A stretch of DNA of 64,000 bases from Siphonodentalium dalli (Eukaryota; Mollusca; Scaphopoda; Gadilida; Siphonodentaliidae), in contig CP136062.1 of NCBI GenBank assembly GCA_032622095.1, positions 134,743,282 to 134,807,281 on the forward strand. Direction: 5' to 3'. The notes beneath the pieces are model-generated. The model was not told the origin of the DNA. It did no database searches and saw only the letters and a list, made by a program, of their open reading frames with translations. Of this stretch, positions 45,965-55,444 are shown piece by piece. A program made the translations under genes and the position numbers. Numbering within the stretch: position 1 is the first letter of the stretch; each line of letters begins with the position of its first letter.

Positions 45965-46144
45965 CACTGTGTTGAACAAACTGTTGATAAATAACACGTT
46001 TTTGGAAATTTGATACCATAGTTGACAGTTGACATTTATCAAATCGATTCTGATAACTAAAGCGTATTTTGAAGAAATGTTGTTGTTGTTGTTGTTGTAT
46101 CTTGATGATATGGGGACCCTCTGATCGGATTGAGTACCTTTAAC
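45965..46144 (-). mobile_element. TTAA MITE family 1, copy 4 (half element)
   Basis: It repeats the right half of copy 3 from GTTGATAAATAACACG through the TTGTTG block to GGATTGAGTACCTTTAA at 46144. The left half is missing. It lies head-to-tail with copy 3. Confidence 0.8.
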
Positions 46145-47743
46145 ATTTTCAAGATGAACCATTCAATTCTACATTATCTGCCGTCACATCTATAACGCAT
46201 TCTGCAGGATTATTCTAAAGCGTAGCACTGGCCAACAGCTGTGCAGCATTTTGTTCTTATAACTTCTCTTTGAGAGGGTCCCACATTGATATCATCAGAA
46301 TTTTTATTTATTTCGTTATGATGTGAATACTGACGTATTGCCGAAACATTTGCCTCAATTCTCATATAATTATTTACACCATCAAACGAATGTCCAAACT
46401 CTGTTTCAAAACATGATGCAGAGGATTTGAACCATTATCTTGCCAGACGTTAGGTATATTACTACTTTATAAGGAAAATAATCTGCTTTAATTTTTTATC
46501 TATATTAGCGTTTCTGTCAATATAAACTCTCTGAAAGTAGGGTGCCCCTTGCGTGAGTCTTGCCAAGGAACTTCTACCTGCGCAGAGTATCACAGTTTCG
46601 GAAAAAGTCTCTCCATTAGAACTAGTATCCGACAGTGCATCATGTCTTGTGTAGTAAGTAAAAAAGCATGTAGCATATGTGGAGCTGATTATTACAGGGG
46701 CATATATTTGGCTTCGAATGGGATGTAACGGCTGGCAGAGGGCAACTTTTGGCTGTTTATCAGATTTATGTCTGGTTTTTATATCGTTTTGACTTACTGA
46801 AGAGCCAATGATTGTACACAACCGTTATCGTATTGTTAGAATCCATATCTAACGACCATACATATTTATTCAATGTATGTTGATTTTCTCTATACCACGA
46901 AATAAGGCCACATTGTTTCGGGATATACTTGTTTGAAATCATAGTAAATGGTCTCAATTTGTCTTCAAATTCTTGTGATCTCGTTCCTCAGTCTACTAAA
47001 CTTCTTTTCCGGTGGGCATTTTATGATATGCTTTTTATATTAAAACATGTTGAAGCATGTCGGGTGCGTTCGATCGCGAAAATGTACTTACCAGTAAATA
47101 CAAATAGTATTTATTAATTTGTAAGAACAGATTTGTGTTAAATATCACAGTGGTTTCGTAGTAAACAGCGAAAAGTGAACCGTATTAATTGTACACTAAA
47201 TTCTGAATATACCAACAAATTAATAATAGTGTAGTAGTTAAATCGTATCATCTCCCGGACATAACATTTCGTCCGAATAGGGACACGGCGACGGGAGGGG
47301 TGACATGTGTGGGTGGCTTGGTGTATGTCTAACCCCAACCTTGGTCAAAATATTTCAACAATTGGAAATTTCATACCTGGTAGTCAGATACAAATAATTT
47401 TACACCACATACAGGCTGACATTGTTCTCAGTGTTTAATTTTCACAACCATTAGTTAGTGAGAAATTTGTTTGCTTCATTTAGTGTTGAAAAAATTGCAC
47501 ACCGAGTACGGGACGTGACATCGGACAGCATTCAAGTGAGTACAGAGTGTGATATCGGCTATAGTCGAAGTTGCAGCAGTCTCCCAGAACAATTGAAGGC
47601 CAACTTTCGCCATTCACACACACAGCTACTAGTAATATATATCATGTCAATGTATAACTCTTATAACTGAATGGAAGGATCCGTTCAGTAATGAAAAGAT
47701 TGAAACTTTCAACCTGAATACACGTAGTTTCTTCTCGTTTCAG
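46145..47743. other. End of intron 1, with an unrecognised minus-strand reading
   Basis: Minus-strand frames at 46957-46766 and 46821-46462 are adjacent and overlap in different frames, with protein-like composition (RNCGLISWYREN-type and PYFQRVYIDRNANID-type stretches). They might be the N-terminal part of LINE G ORF1, separated from it by MITE copies 3 and 4, but I recognise no domain. The receptor acceptor AG is at 47742-47743. Confidence 0.3.
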
Positions 47744-47945
47744 ATGTTCATATTTCACATAGAGAAACATCCACTGTTTGAGTGGTTTGAACAGTGTGTC
47801 ACCTACAATTTCTACCCATCCACCGACCATGAGTTGATATATAACATGTTTACCTTAGCCGTACTCTACGCCTTACCTCTGATCGTCATCATCGTCTGCT
47901 ATTCTGTGATATGTTGTGCTTTGCTGCGGCATACACCAAAAAGAA
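47744..47945 (+). CDS. GNRHR-like: GnRH/AKH/corazonin-type receptor, exon 2 (ECL2 and TM5)
   Basis: The acceptor TTCTCGTTTCAG precedes 47744 and the donor AGAA|GTAAGT follows 47945. The exon is 202 bp, phase 0 in and phase 1 out, coding 67 codons. IFHIEKHPLFEWFEQCVTYN is a typical ECL2 of this superfamily, with the Cys that pairs with C178 of exon 1. YALPLIVIIVCYSVICCALL is TM5 with the conserved Pro, and RHTPKRS starts intracellular loop 3. The ATG at its first codon is internal, not a start. I looked for TM6 (CWTP-like) and TM7 (N/DP..Y) coding sequence downstream to 64000 and found none, so the gene continues outside. Confidence 0.9.
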
Positions 47946-48149
47946 GTAAGTCATATATATATATATTAGCCAGGTTCATATCTATTTATTTGAATTTCTA
48001 AATTTAATACATTTCAGTTGTTTAGATGCATATAGGTATTGTTAGCGTATTGTGTAGGCTATATAACCCTGAATATTCAAATATTCGCAGTCGAATAAAG
48101 AAACACATGAACACAACTGCACTGATACCATAATTGTTATCTCAACTTG

Positions 48150-49570
48150 ACGAAGTCAAGTTTGAGCTATTGCTATATGTTGGCGTCCGTTCGTTCGTTC
48201 GTCCGTGCGCGCGGTCGTGCGTCAACATTTTCCGTTAGCACACACTACAATCCTTTGGCAAACCCTATACAGACGTATCTCACCCGATCGTCATCAAACT
48301 TCATATGGATCTTCGGGTAGCCTCTAGATGGGAGCCATGGATTTTTCCTCAAATTCGTTAAAAAACATGGCCGCCATGAATCATCTTGGATTTAAATTTA
48401 AATCCATCGGCACACCTGGCAGCCCGCATGTATTGGATAATTGTTTCGAACATATACAGGCATGTTTAGGATCACCTCCAGGTGGGTGCTATCGAATTTG
48501 AAAATTTTCAATGAAAAACATGGTCATCCATCTTGGATTTTACTCTTTGCATGACAAAATAATTTGACGCACCCTACATACGAAATTCCTCATCCGATCA
48601 GCACCTGCATGTGGATCTTTTGTGTGACCCCCTAGATCGGAGCCATCAATTTTTTTTCCGAATTTCGTCAATAAACGTGGCCATACTGGATTTTACTCTT
48701 TGTATGATTAAATCCTTCGGTATCCCTTACATGCCATCGCCCTCATCCGATCAACAACAAACTTCATATGGATATTCATGGTGGCCTTCTGGGACAGATG
48801 GGAGCCATCAATTTTTCCCCCGAAATTCGTTAAAAAACATGGCCGCCATCAGCCGTCTTGATTACAAACTTTGAATCCATCGGTACACCCTGAAGCTCGC
48901 ATTTATTGGAGAATAGTTCTGAAATATAATAGGCATGTTTACGATCACCTCTAGATGGAGGTGTCGAATTTGAACGATTTTCGCTGAAAAACATGGCCAC
49001 CGGCAGCCATTCTGTATGTTAATCTTTGCATGACTAAATCCTTTAACACATCCTACAGATCACATTCCTCGTCCGACCATCACCAAACTTCATATGGATC
49101 TTTTGGGTGACCACTGGATGGGAGCCATTTTTTCCGAATTTCGTTCAAAAACGTGGCCATCTTGGGTTTTACTCATTGTATGACTAAATCCTTCGGCATA
49201 CATTACAGGCCACCTCCCTCATCCGGTCAACAACAAATTTCATATGGATTTTCAGGGTGGCCTTACAGATGGGAGCCATACATTTTTTCCCCGAAATTCG
49301 TTAAAAAACATGGCCGCCATCAGCCATCTTGGATTAAAACTTTGCATACATCGGCACACCCTGAGGCCCGCATTTATTGGAGAATAGTTTTTTTTAATAT
49401 TATAGGCATGTTTATGATCACCTCTAGATGGGATGTATCGAATTTGGACGATTTTCGCTGAAAAACATGAATGTTACTCTTTGCATGATTAAATCCTTTG
49501 GCACACCCTACATATCACATTCCTCACCCGATCATCATCAAACTTCACATGAACACATATATATATAACA
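48150..49570. repeat. About 483-bp tandem repeat array
   Basis: GATGGGAGCCAT-type words recur near 48330, 48633, 48784, 49116 and 49264, and ACTCTTTGCATGA near 48542, 49021 and 49475. The period is about 480-483 bp, each unit having two related halves with AACTTCATATGGAT and AAACATGGCCGCCAT. The array begins beside a GTTCGTTCGTTCGTCCG run (48187 on). Noncoding, probably a satellite-like or gene-tail repeat of this lineage. Confidence 0.75.
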
Positions 49571-49649
49571 TATATCATATACACCACATACAGGCTGACA
49601 TTGTATTGAATGGGATCCAAATAAAACTGTAACATTCAATACCCCAAAA

Positions 49650-50433
49650 CGTTCTATGGGACCCATTCGATTTGGACTGAAGAAAAAAGTCAGTAGTGTC
49701 ACGAAAGGCGACTACATTTCAACGTCGACACTGAAGTCGTCGGTAGATAAATTGCAGAACACCATTGAAGAAAACAAACTTGATCAGAGAGAGAGGAACA
49801 CGAATCTACGAATGATGCAATAGCGGACGTTAAGAACCTTCTCATCCAGCAAACTGAAGAATTCAACAATAAAATTTCGGAACTAGAAAGTTACATTGAT
49901 GGGTTGAAAACGGAAAACATAAAACTGGAGAAAATGGTCACCAGTATGAAGGATCAATTGTCGGAAAAGATCGATGTTCCAATTAAACCTCGTATTGGAG
50001 GAGACGAATCATCTACTTCAATGCATGAAACTGGTGGCTCTTGGTGCGACGAATTAAAATCTGACACGGCAACATCGCGGGAAATCGAAAATGGTTTAAA
50101 CTGTATTTCTGATATCCAAATTACTACATCAAACAGATTAGGTTGATTTGATGATCAGAATCTATCATTGGGGTCAATTCCATTTGAAAACGGGGAAGAC
50201 ATAGAAGAAATATGCAAGTACGAAAATGGAAACGATATCGACACCGAACGAGAGAGCAAGTGGTCAGTGAAACTTCAGTGCATTTGATTCTCGGAGATTC
50301 TGTTATAAGGAACCTAATCCCCCATAAGCTGTCTGTTGGGAACGAGGAAGTACAATGTGTTGTTAGACCCGGCCAAAGGTTGAAAGGTATTCTGCGGTGG
50401 TTGGAGGACGACAACACGACAAGGTACAACTAG
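49650..50433 (+). pseudogene. LINE E ORF1, first part: coiled coil and start of SGNH esterase
   Basis: RFGLKKKVSS leads into a charged coiled coil (ISELESYIDGLKTENIKLEK, 49875-49935), with a frameshift near 49825. The frame stops at 50144-50146. The next piece, 50212-50433, is in another frame and reads VHLILGDSVIRNLIP (GDS nucleophile block at 50293-50301) and VVRPGQRLKG. The domain order matches LINE G ORF1. Confidence 0.75.
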
Positions 50434-50582
50434 AATGCAATCAGAGAGATGCCAACGTGCGCAAAAATGTAATAAAAAATAATTAAAAAAAATAATTTCA
50501 CTGTATTTTACTTAATTTATTTAATTTAATTTAATTTAATGTTAGCAAAAAAGACAAATACAATCTTCAATAATTTTATTTA

Positions 50583-50721
50583 GGGGATAACAGTGTGGTG
50601 TTTTATGATTTCGGAAAGGTACATGGCGAATATACTGTGGCAAATTTAGTTAACGGGTATTTGCCACAGTATATTCGCCATGTACCTTTCCGAAATCACA
50701 AAACACCACACTGTCATCCCC
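50583..50721. repeat. Foldback with 63-bp arms
   Basis: The left arm 50583-50645 (GGGGATAACAGTGTGGTG...) and right arm 50659-50721 (...CACCACACTGTCATCCCC) are nearly perfect reverse complements around a 13-nt loop. A diverged partial copy (GGGGTATAACGTTGTGGTG) begins at 51135. Confidence 0.9.
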
Positions 50722-51236
50722 ATTATAATGCTCTTCGAACTTAAAAATGTTATTTAGACAAACAAATGGCTCCTAATTATCAACGAAATGTGCGGCCATA
50801 GAAAACACTCACGACTTTTTATTTTAAATTTAATGCGCTAGATAAAATATAGTCCCCCAATTACCATCGCTCTTATCGTTAAAAATACTGATAAACATGA
50901 AAAATTGCCACCTCAATTATAAATAAATATGCACAACAATTAGTTTCTGCATGTACCTGATGTCTTTTTCAGATGTTTACCACTTACAAATTGCGGTTTT
51001 GATTTTACCGCGATCTTGAAGTTGAATTGAAACAATGGGAAATTGTTTACTCAATGCGATGTATTTCACGCCATGTCTGTCGCGATTTCATGTCAAGAAA
51101 TTTGGTCAAATGATATCGAGACACTGACATTGGTGGGGTATAACGTTGTGGTGTTTTGTATTTTCTGAAAGTACATGTATACAGGGCGAATGTACTGACT
51201 GTCAATTTTCGACAAAAGCCACATCGCTGGTTTGTT

Positions 51237-51598
51237 TATATAGCAACGAGCTAGTAACGGAAGCCAGTGCCAAGGGCGTCAACTCTATAATCTACTCCGT
51301 AACGTCGCCGGCATGTACTGCGTAAGGGTGACGTCATGGAGTGAAATCGGTAGGGTGACGCCAACGTACCTACGAATCTGACTGATCGCCATACTGTTGC
51401 GCGAGCGCACGTAATTTATATAGCAACGAGCTCGTGACGGAAGTCAGTGCCAAGGGCGTCAACTCTATAATCTACTCCGTAACGTCGCCGGCATGTACTG
51501 CGTAAGGGTGACGTCATGGAGTGAAATCGGTAGGGTGACACAAACGTACCTACGAATCTGACTGATCGCCATACTGTAATTGCGCGAGCGCACGTAAT
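51237..51598. repeat. 180-bp tandem duplication
   Basis: TTATATAGCAACGAGCT begins at 51237 and 51417, exactly 180 bp apart. The two copies run in parallel to GCGCGAGCGCACGTAAT with few differences. High identity implies a recent duplication. Confidence 0.9.
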
Positions 51599-52222
51599 AA
51601 TGTACGTAAAGTTACCATCCATGTCGGAATTAAAAGTTGTAGGCATGGCATAGAGACAAGTGATAAAGAATTGGATGACTTGTGTGCAGAAATAAAGAGA
51701 AAATTACCACTAGCAGAGATATGCTTCTCCTCTGTTCTCCCGACCAAGCATTCCGACTCTATTAACCGCATGGTAGAACATACGAATCGAAAGTATCACG
51801 ATCTATGCTTGCAACGTGGGTATACTTATATTGACAATGCAAATCAATTCGTAAATTCGCACAGAGAAGTCCGCAGCGAATTATACCGCGATTACTGGCA
51901 TCCGAGTATAATTGGAACCAAAGTTCTTGCAAAGAGTATTAAATACTCACATCAGATTCTTGACAAGGACTGGCAGGATATTCAGATAGTGAGACCACGG
52001 GAAATGCAGAATCACGGCTACCAACGAAGTTTTACACCCACGCAGCGGAGAATGGTCAGTCACACGCAACATCAGCAATACGATTCATCATGGCATAGTT
52101 ACAGGAAACCAAGTTTTGCAGACACTCGAATGGGATATAGATATGGTACACATAACCAAAGAGACCCACAGTTGTTTTTCTTGCGGAAAGACATTTCTTT
52201 CTTGAAGCAGCAGCTGTCATGA
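51599..52222 (+). pseudogene. LINE E ORF1, second part: rest of SGNH esterase and tail
   Basis: The frame reads VTIHVGIKSCRHGIE (block III, with IKS where G(T/I)ND is usual), EICFSSVLPTKHSDSINRM, then DYWHPSIIGTKVLAKSI, where the His-containing final block sits, and a basic, Gln/His-rich tail to the stop at 52220-52222. There is no ATG at the start because it is the continuation of the interrupted ORF1. Confidence 0.75.
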
Positions 52223-52486
52223 TTGATTCGTGTGGTGGCCTAATTGATTTATGCACAAATTATTCCGTTTATATTAATATTATATGCTTAGATATGCATT
52301 ATTCAACAAATCACTTTTTATTTCAGCTTCCGTTATAAAAAGTGAAATTATATATCACCGTATAAAATACAGATGTATGCACGTTTTTGACAGAGACAGT
52401 ACGTATAACGTTTAATAATGACTGCGCATTATCTCCGATGACCCTCGGTTCATACATATTTCCTACTGTGAATTTTTTTTACATTA

Positions 52487-53360
52487 ATGACATATTCAAA
52501 GCAATCCAATGATGTGACTTTATGTTACACAACATGGAATGCCCAAGGGCTTGTAAACAAAATCGATGACCCCGATTTCCGTAGACTAATAGAACGTTAC
52601 GATTTCATAACTTTATCTGAAACCTGGCACAACGATTCGACACAAATTAATTTACCTGGCTATACTTGTAATGACTTATGTAGAAGTTCTCAAGAAAACG
52701 AGAGAGGTGGAATCGCATTCTACTATCGGACAAATACGGAAGATTGGTTAAAAATGTAACTCATATTGAAGATGTTGCACTGTTTGTCGAATTTGAAGGC
52801 GAAATTTTCCATCAAAATTGCAGCGTTGTCTTTGTTTCAATTATATTCCGCCCCAATCATCGACTTACTGGAATAAGCGAAAAGTTATGACTTGATTTTT
52901 TCAGTGAGATGTCGAAATAGATCTTCGTAAATATGGCGATAGATCAGTAATAATCATGGGAGGAGATTTTAACTCTCGAACAGGTGGGATACCGGATTAT
53001 GTCGAGCAAGGTGATGATAACTATATTTCTCTTCCGGATAGTTATGTTTTGGATTGTGTTAAAGACAGAAACAGTTTAGACAGACATGTAAACTCATTTG
53101 GGATACAACTTCTCAAGTTATGTAAATCCACTTCAATTAGAATACTTAATGCTCGTAAATCTGGTGATTCTTTGGGAAACTACACCTCTTACCATTATAA
53201 CGGGGCACGTTTAGTAGATTATATTCTCGTGTCTGAAAGATATCTGTCCGATGTAAGTTACTTTTGCGTGAAGCAACATAATGAATACTCTGACCATTGC
53301 CAATTAACAATGCACATTAAGCTCAAAGGAAACGTGAATACATTAAATACATGTCAATTC
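52487..53360 (+). pseudogene. LINE E ORF2 endonuclease domain
   Basis: 52487-52759: TTWNAQGLVNKID and ITLSETWHND (Asn and Glu blocks), RGGIAFYY. After frameshifts, 52956 on: MGGDFNSRTG (GDFN), ARLVDYILVSE (DY) and EYSDHCQLTMH (SDH). All active-site blocks are present. The break is between 52759 and 52956. Confidence 0.85.
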
Positions 53361-54168
53361 AAATATAAATATAGCGAACCGGAAGTTGCCATTAAATGGA
53401 CCTCAGACAGCAATTCAAAAGCTTCAGAAGCGATCAATGATCGCGATATTAAAAAGCGACTCTTACAATTCAGATTGACTAATTATGAACATAATCGCAA
53501 CGGAACAGAATGTGCAATTCGGGATAATGAAAATATTTTAACATCTATCAACACTAAAGCTGCCCAAATTAAAAATAATAAGTTTAAACGACAGCAAAAG
53601 AAAAGGAAATGGTTTGATGAGGGTTGCAAGCAATTAAAACATAAAATGACAAATGCGTGTCGTGAAATGAAGCAAAACCCAACCGATGCAACAGTTAGGA
53701 CTAATTTTTTCTCATCCAAAAAAGCATATAAGAAAGAAACAAAGAACAAATCAAAAATGTACTTCCAGGGATTAGCAGAATCAGTAGACAAAATGGAGGA
53801 TACAGACCCTTCCGAGTATTGGCGATTGATAAAAGAATTTAGAAATAAACGTGATGAAACAAATTACTTGCATCCAGACGAAAGTGGACTTTTTCAAAAA
53901 GATACTCTGCCCAGATAATGTTTCTGCAAATAAGAAAATATATACGAATTCCAAAACAACAAAAATGTATGAAAGTGATATCGAAGCCAGTGAAATAATT
54001 AATTGCGTTAAACTACTTAAAAACATAAAATCACCTGGATATGGAAATTTCTCGAATGAATTGCTTAAAATTGTTGTTCCCGCGACAATAGACGAAGTAG
54101 TCAAATTATTTAACAAGGTATTAAACTCTGGTCATTATCCAGACAGCTGGAATGTGTCACTCATTACT
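53361..54168 (+). pseudogene. LINE E ORF2 linker and first RT block, truncated
   Basis: 53361-53918 holds the linker (YKYSEPEVAIKW, KRKWFDEGCKQLKHKM). 53851-54168, in another frame, holds IEASEIINCVKLLKNIKSPG and FNKVLNSGHYPDSWNVSLIT. The sequence then changes abruptly at about 54168 where IP..K..GD should follow. No further RT motif occurs downstream in the window. Confidence 0.8.
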
Positions 54169-54178
54169 TCATACTAAT

Positions 54179-54412
54179 ATGTCACACCCCAATGATTACG
54201 AACAACACCCGTGTGTTTTCGTGAAAAAGTGGACAATACGATCAAACATTACTGTTACAGTATGTAATAATCAAGGACACATTTATACAGACATTAGGCG
54301 AGTTGTGAATAACACTCCGACGATTATAGGTATTCCGTTAAATTTGAACCAGTGGTCAATCTTCAAGCATATATTCAGTGATATCGATAAAACTATAAGA
54401 GAAGAAGAATAA
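54179..54412 (+). CDS. PC4/p15-like ssDNA-binding protein
   Basis: 77 codons. After a short N-terminus (MSHPNDYEQHP) the protein matches the layout of the PC4/Sub1 C-terminal domain: beta strands around IRSNITVTVCNN and IYTDIRR, then the GIPLNLNQW strand-helix turn (G and QW are family hallmarks) and a helix KHIFSDIDKTI. PC4 domains bind single-stranded DNA as dimers. In a mobile element the likely role is in replication or transcription, which is inference. The open frame extends 27 bp upstream but the start at 54179 is preferred because the upstream part is LINE E sequence. The frame is intact. 40 bp separate it from the next ORF. Confidence 0.7.
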   Translation: MSHPNDYEQHPCVFVKKWTIRSNITVTVCNNQGHIYTDIRRVVNNTPTIIGIPLNLNQWSIFKHIFSDIDKTIREEE

Positions 54413-54452
54413 TGATTCTCTTTGAATTTTTTTTTTTATAAACTATAGTCAT

Positions 54453-54902
54453 ATGGATAATTATTATCTTTACCTGACTAGCGACGATTCGATTAATAAA
54501 TATCCAGATAATCGTCCTCTCGACTTCACAATAGAGTTACCTGGTGTATTAATATTGGAAGGCACGTGGTTATGTTGTTTGAAAGACATAAATATAACTG
54601 TTCATATAGACACGGATTTATTATATATCTGTTCGGATATGCGGAGAATCAATAGCTCGTGACACATCATTCCCCATCCTCAGGGTTATAAAGCGAGACA
54701 CACGTGATACGGGTGATTAATCAGAGTTTTGAGGACTCATTCTACATAAATGTCCGGCAGGATAAACTTCATCGTCTCCAGCTGGCGTCTCAGGATTTTT
54801 ATAATAGGCGATAAACTTTCTAAAATAAATGCAGAAAAAAGAGTGACTTGTACACTACATTTGAAGAAACATGTCGATCCCGTATATTCCAATAGATATT
54901 GA
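54453..54902 (+). pseudogene. F54H12.2-like Polinton-associated gene, frameshifted
   Basis: 54453-54662 is open: YYLYLTSDDSINKYPDN, then LDFTIELPG and LEGTWLCCLKDI, a pattern (YL.S.....PDN...DF...LP..L.L.G.W...L..I) I recall from invertebrate proteins annotated 'F54H12.2-like'. Beyond the stop, the other frames still read DTSFPILRVI (about 54670), then VTCTLHLKKH ending at TGA 54900-54902, which suits the C-terminus of that family. At least two frameshifts break it. Its 3' end overlaps the next ORF by about 30 bp. Function is unknown; a virion or assembly role has been supposed from its genomic company. Confidence 0.55.
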
Positions 54903-55194
54903 AAAGTGGAGAAAACATTTCAGAGACATGATTGATGGGAAGTTAACGCCAGATAATAAGTGTCACTACTTTATTGCCAGAACTAAAAATAGTGATAGTG
55001 AAGAAGACGTTCTAAAACCACATATTAATGTAGTGACGCCCGTCGCGCAAGCGATTGAAATGGCTAAGGTCGAAGTTGCAGCAAATAAGTTGACAAACAC
55101 ACGTAAAGCGTCCAAAAAACCCAAAAAGAGAGGGTTAGCTGGAGGTTTGTCTAATAATAATAAGAAGATGGAAAGCGAATTGTCATTCGATTAG
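54871..55194 (+). CDS. Small ORF with IPYIPIDIEKW start and Lys-rich tail
   Basis: 107 codons. MSIPYIPIDIEKWRKHF at the N-terminus, a central HINVVTPVAQAIEMAKVEV segment, then a basic tail (ASKKPKKRGLAGG). It resembles, from memory, a small basic protein next to F54H12.2-like genes in Polinton-type elements, which might be a DNA-condensing core protein. No catalytic motif. Intact frame; 7 bp separate its stop from the next ATG, polycistron-like packing that is unusual for animal genes. Confidence 0.5.
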   Translation: MSIPYIPIDIEKWRKHFRDMIDGKLTPDNKCHYFIARTKNSDSEEDVLKPHINVVTPVAQAIEMAKVEVAANKLTNTRKASKKPKKRGLAGGLSNNNKKMESELSFD

Positions 55195-55201
55195 CCAAAT
55201 C

Positions 55202-55444
55202 ATGAATGAATACAGAGAGTACCATACTGATAAATTGGCATTATTTGAATCACCGGCGGTCAAAGATCTATACCCTAGACCCGTGACGAACGTACTCTTA
55301 ACGCGACGGTTGTATACCACACCACATTCTCTCTTTTTATCGCTACTTATAAGAGTGATCGTTCTTCCAATAATTCGCGATAATGCACGGGTGTCATTTA
55401 TGCGGAAATATTTTATCGACGAACTACAATCTACAAAGACATAA
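55202..55444 (+). pseudogene. Possible N-terminus of a major capsid-like ORF, truncated
   Basis: 80 codons. The first about 25 residues (EYHTDKLALFESPAVKD) loosely resemble the start of Polinton-type capsid proteins as I remember them. The remainder is hydrophobic and Arg-rich without a pattern, and the frame overlaps the next ORF by 62 bp. I read it as the N-terminus of a larger gene joined by deletion to the upstream edge of the C2H2 ORF. Low certainty. Confidence 0.3.

Larger units (their letters stand above)
8865..47743 (+). other. Receptor intron 1 (38,879 bp, phase 0)
   Basis: The donor is GTAAAA at 8865 and the acceptor is TTCTCGTTTCAG ending at 47743. Both borders are phase 0, and joining them gives Pro-Gln followed by Met-Phe-Ile-Phe, a continuous TM4-ECL2 as expected for the family. 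From memory, vertebrate GnRH receptor genes also carry an intron at this Pro-Gln. Almost all recognisable content is transposable elements. Confidence 0.85.
50434..51598. mobile_element. Composite insertion in LINE E ORF1
   Basis: The SGNH reading stops after DNTTRYN (50433) and resumes at VRKVTIHVGIKSC (about 51600). The insert contains an A/T-rich stretch with repeated TTTAATTTAA, a 63-bp-arm foldback (50583-50721), a partial third copy of the foldback arm (51134-51200) and a 180-bp tandem duplication (51237-51598). No coding capacity. Confidence 0.75.
49640..54168 (+). mobile_element. LINE E: two-ORF APE-type LINE, cut off in the RT
   Basis: ORF1 (coiled coil plus SGNH) is interrupted by a 1.15-kb insertion at 50434-51598. 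ORF2 starts at 52487 and is lost at 54168, in the first RT block. The missing part is the 3' side, which target-primed insertion always retains, so a later deletion or recombination removed it. The Polinton-like island begins right at the cut. Confidence 0.8.

Noticed and set aside
48150-49570. CRISPR-like array
   Set aside because: Units are about 483 bp and diverged; there are no short identical repeats with unique spacers, and the DNA is animal.
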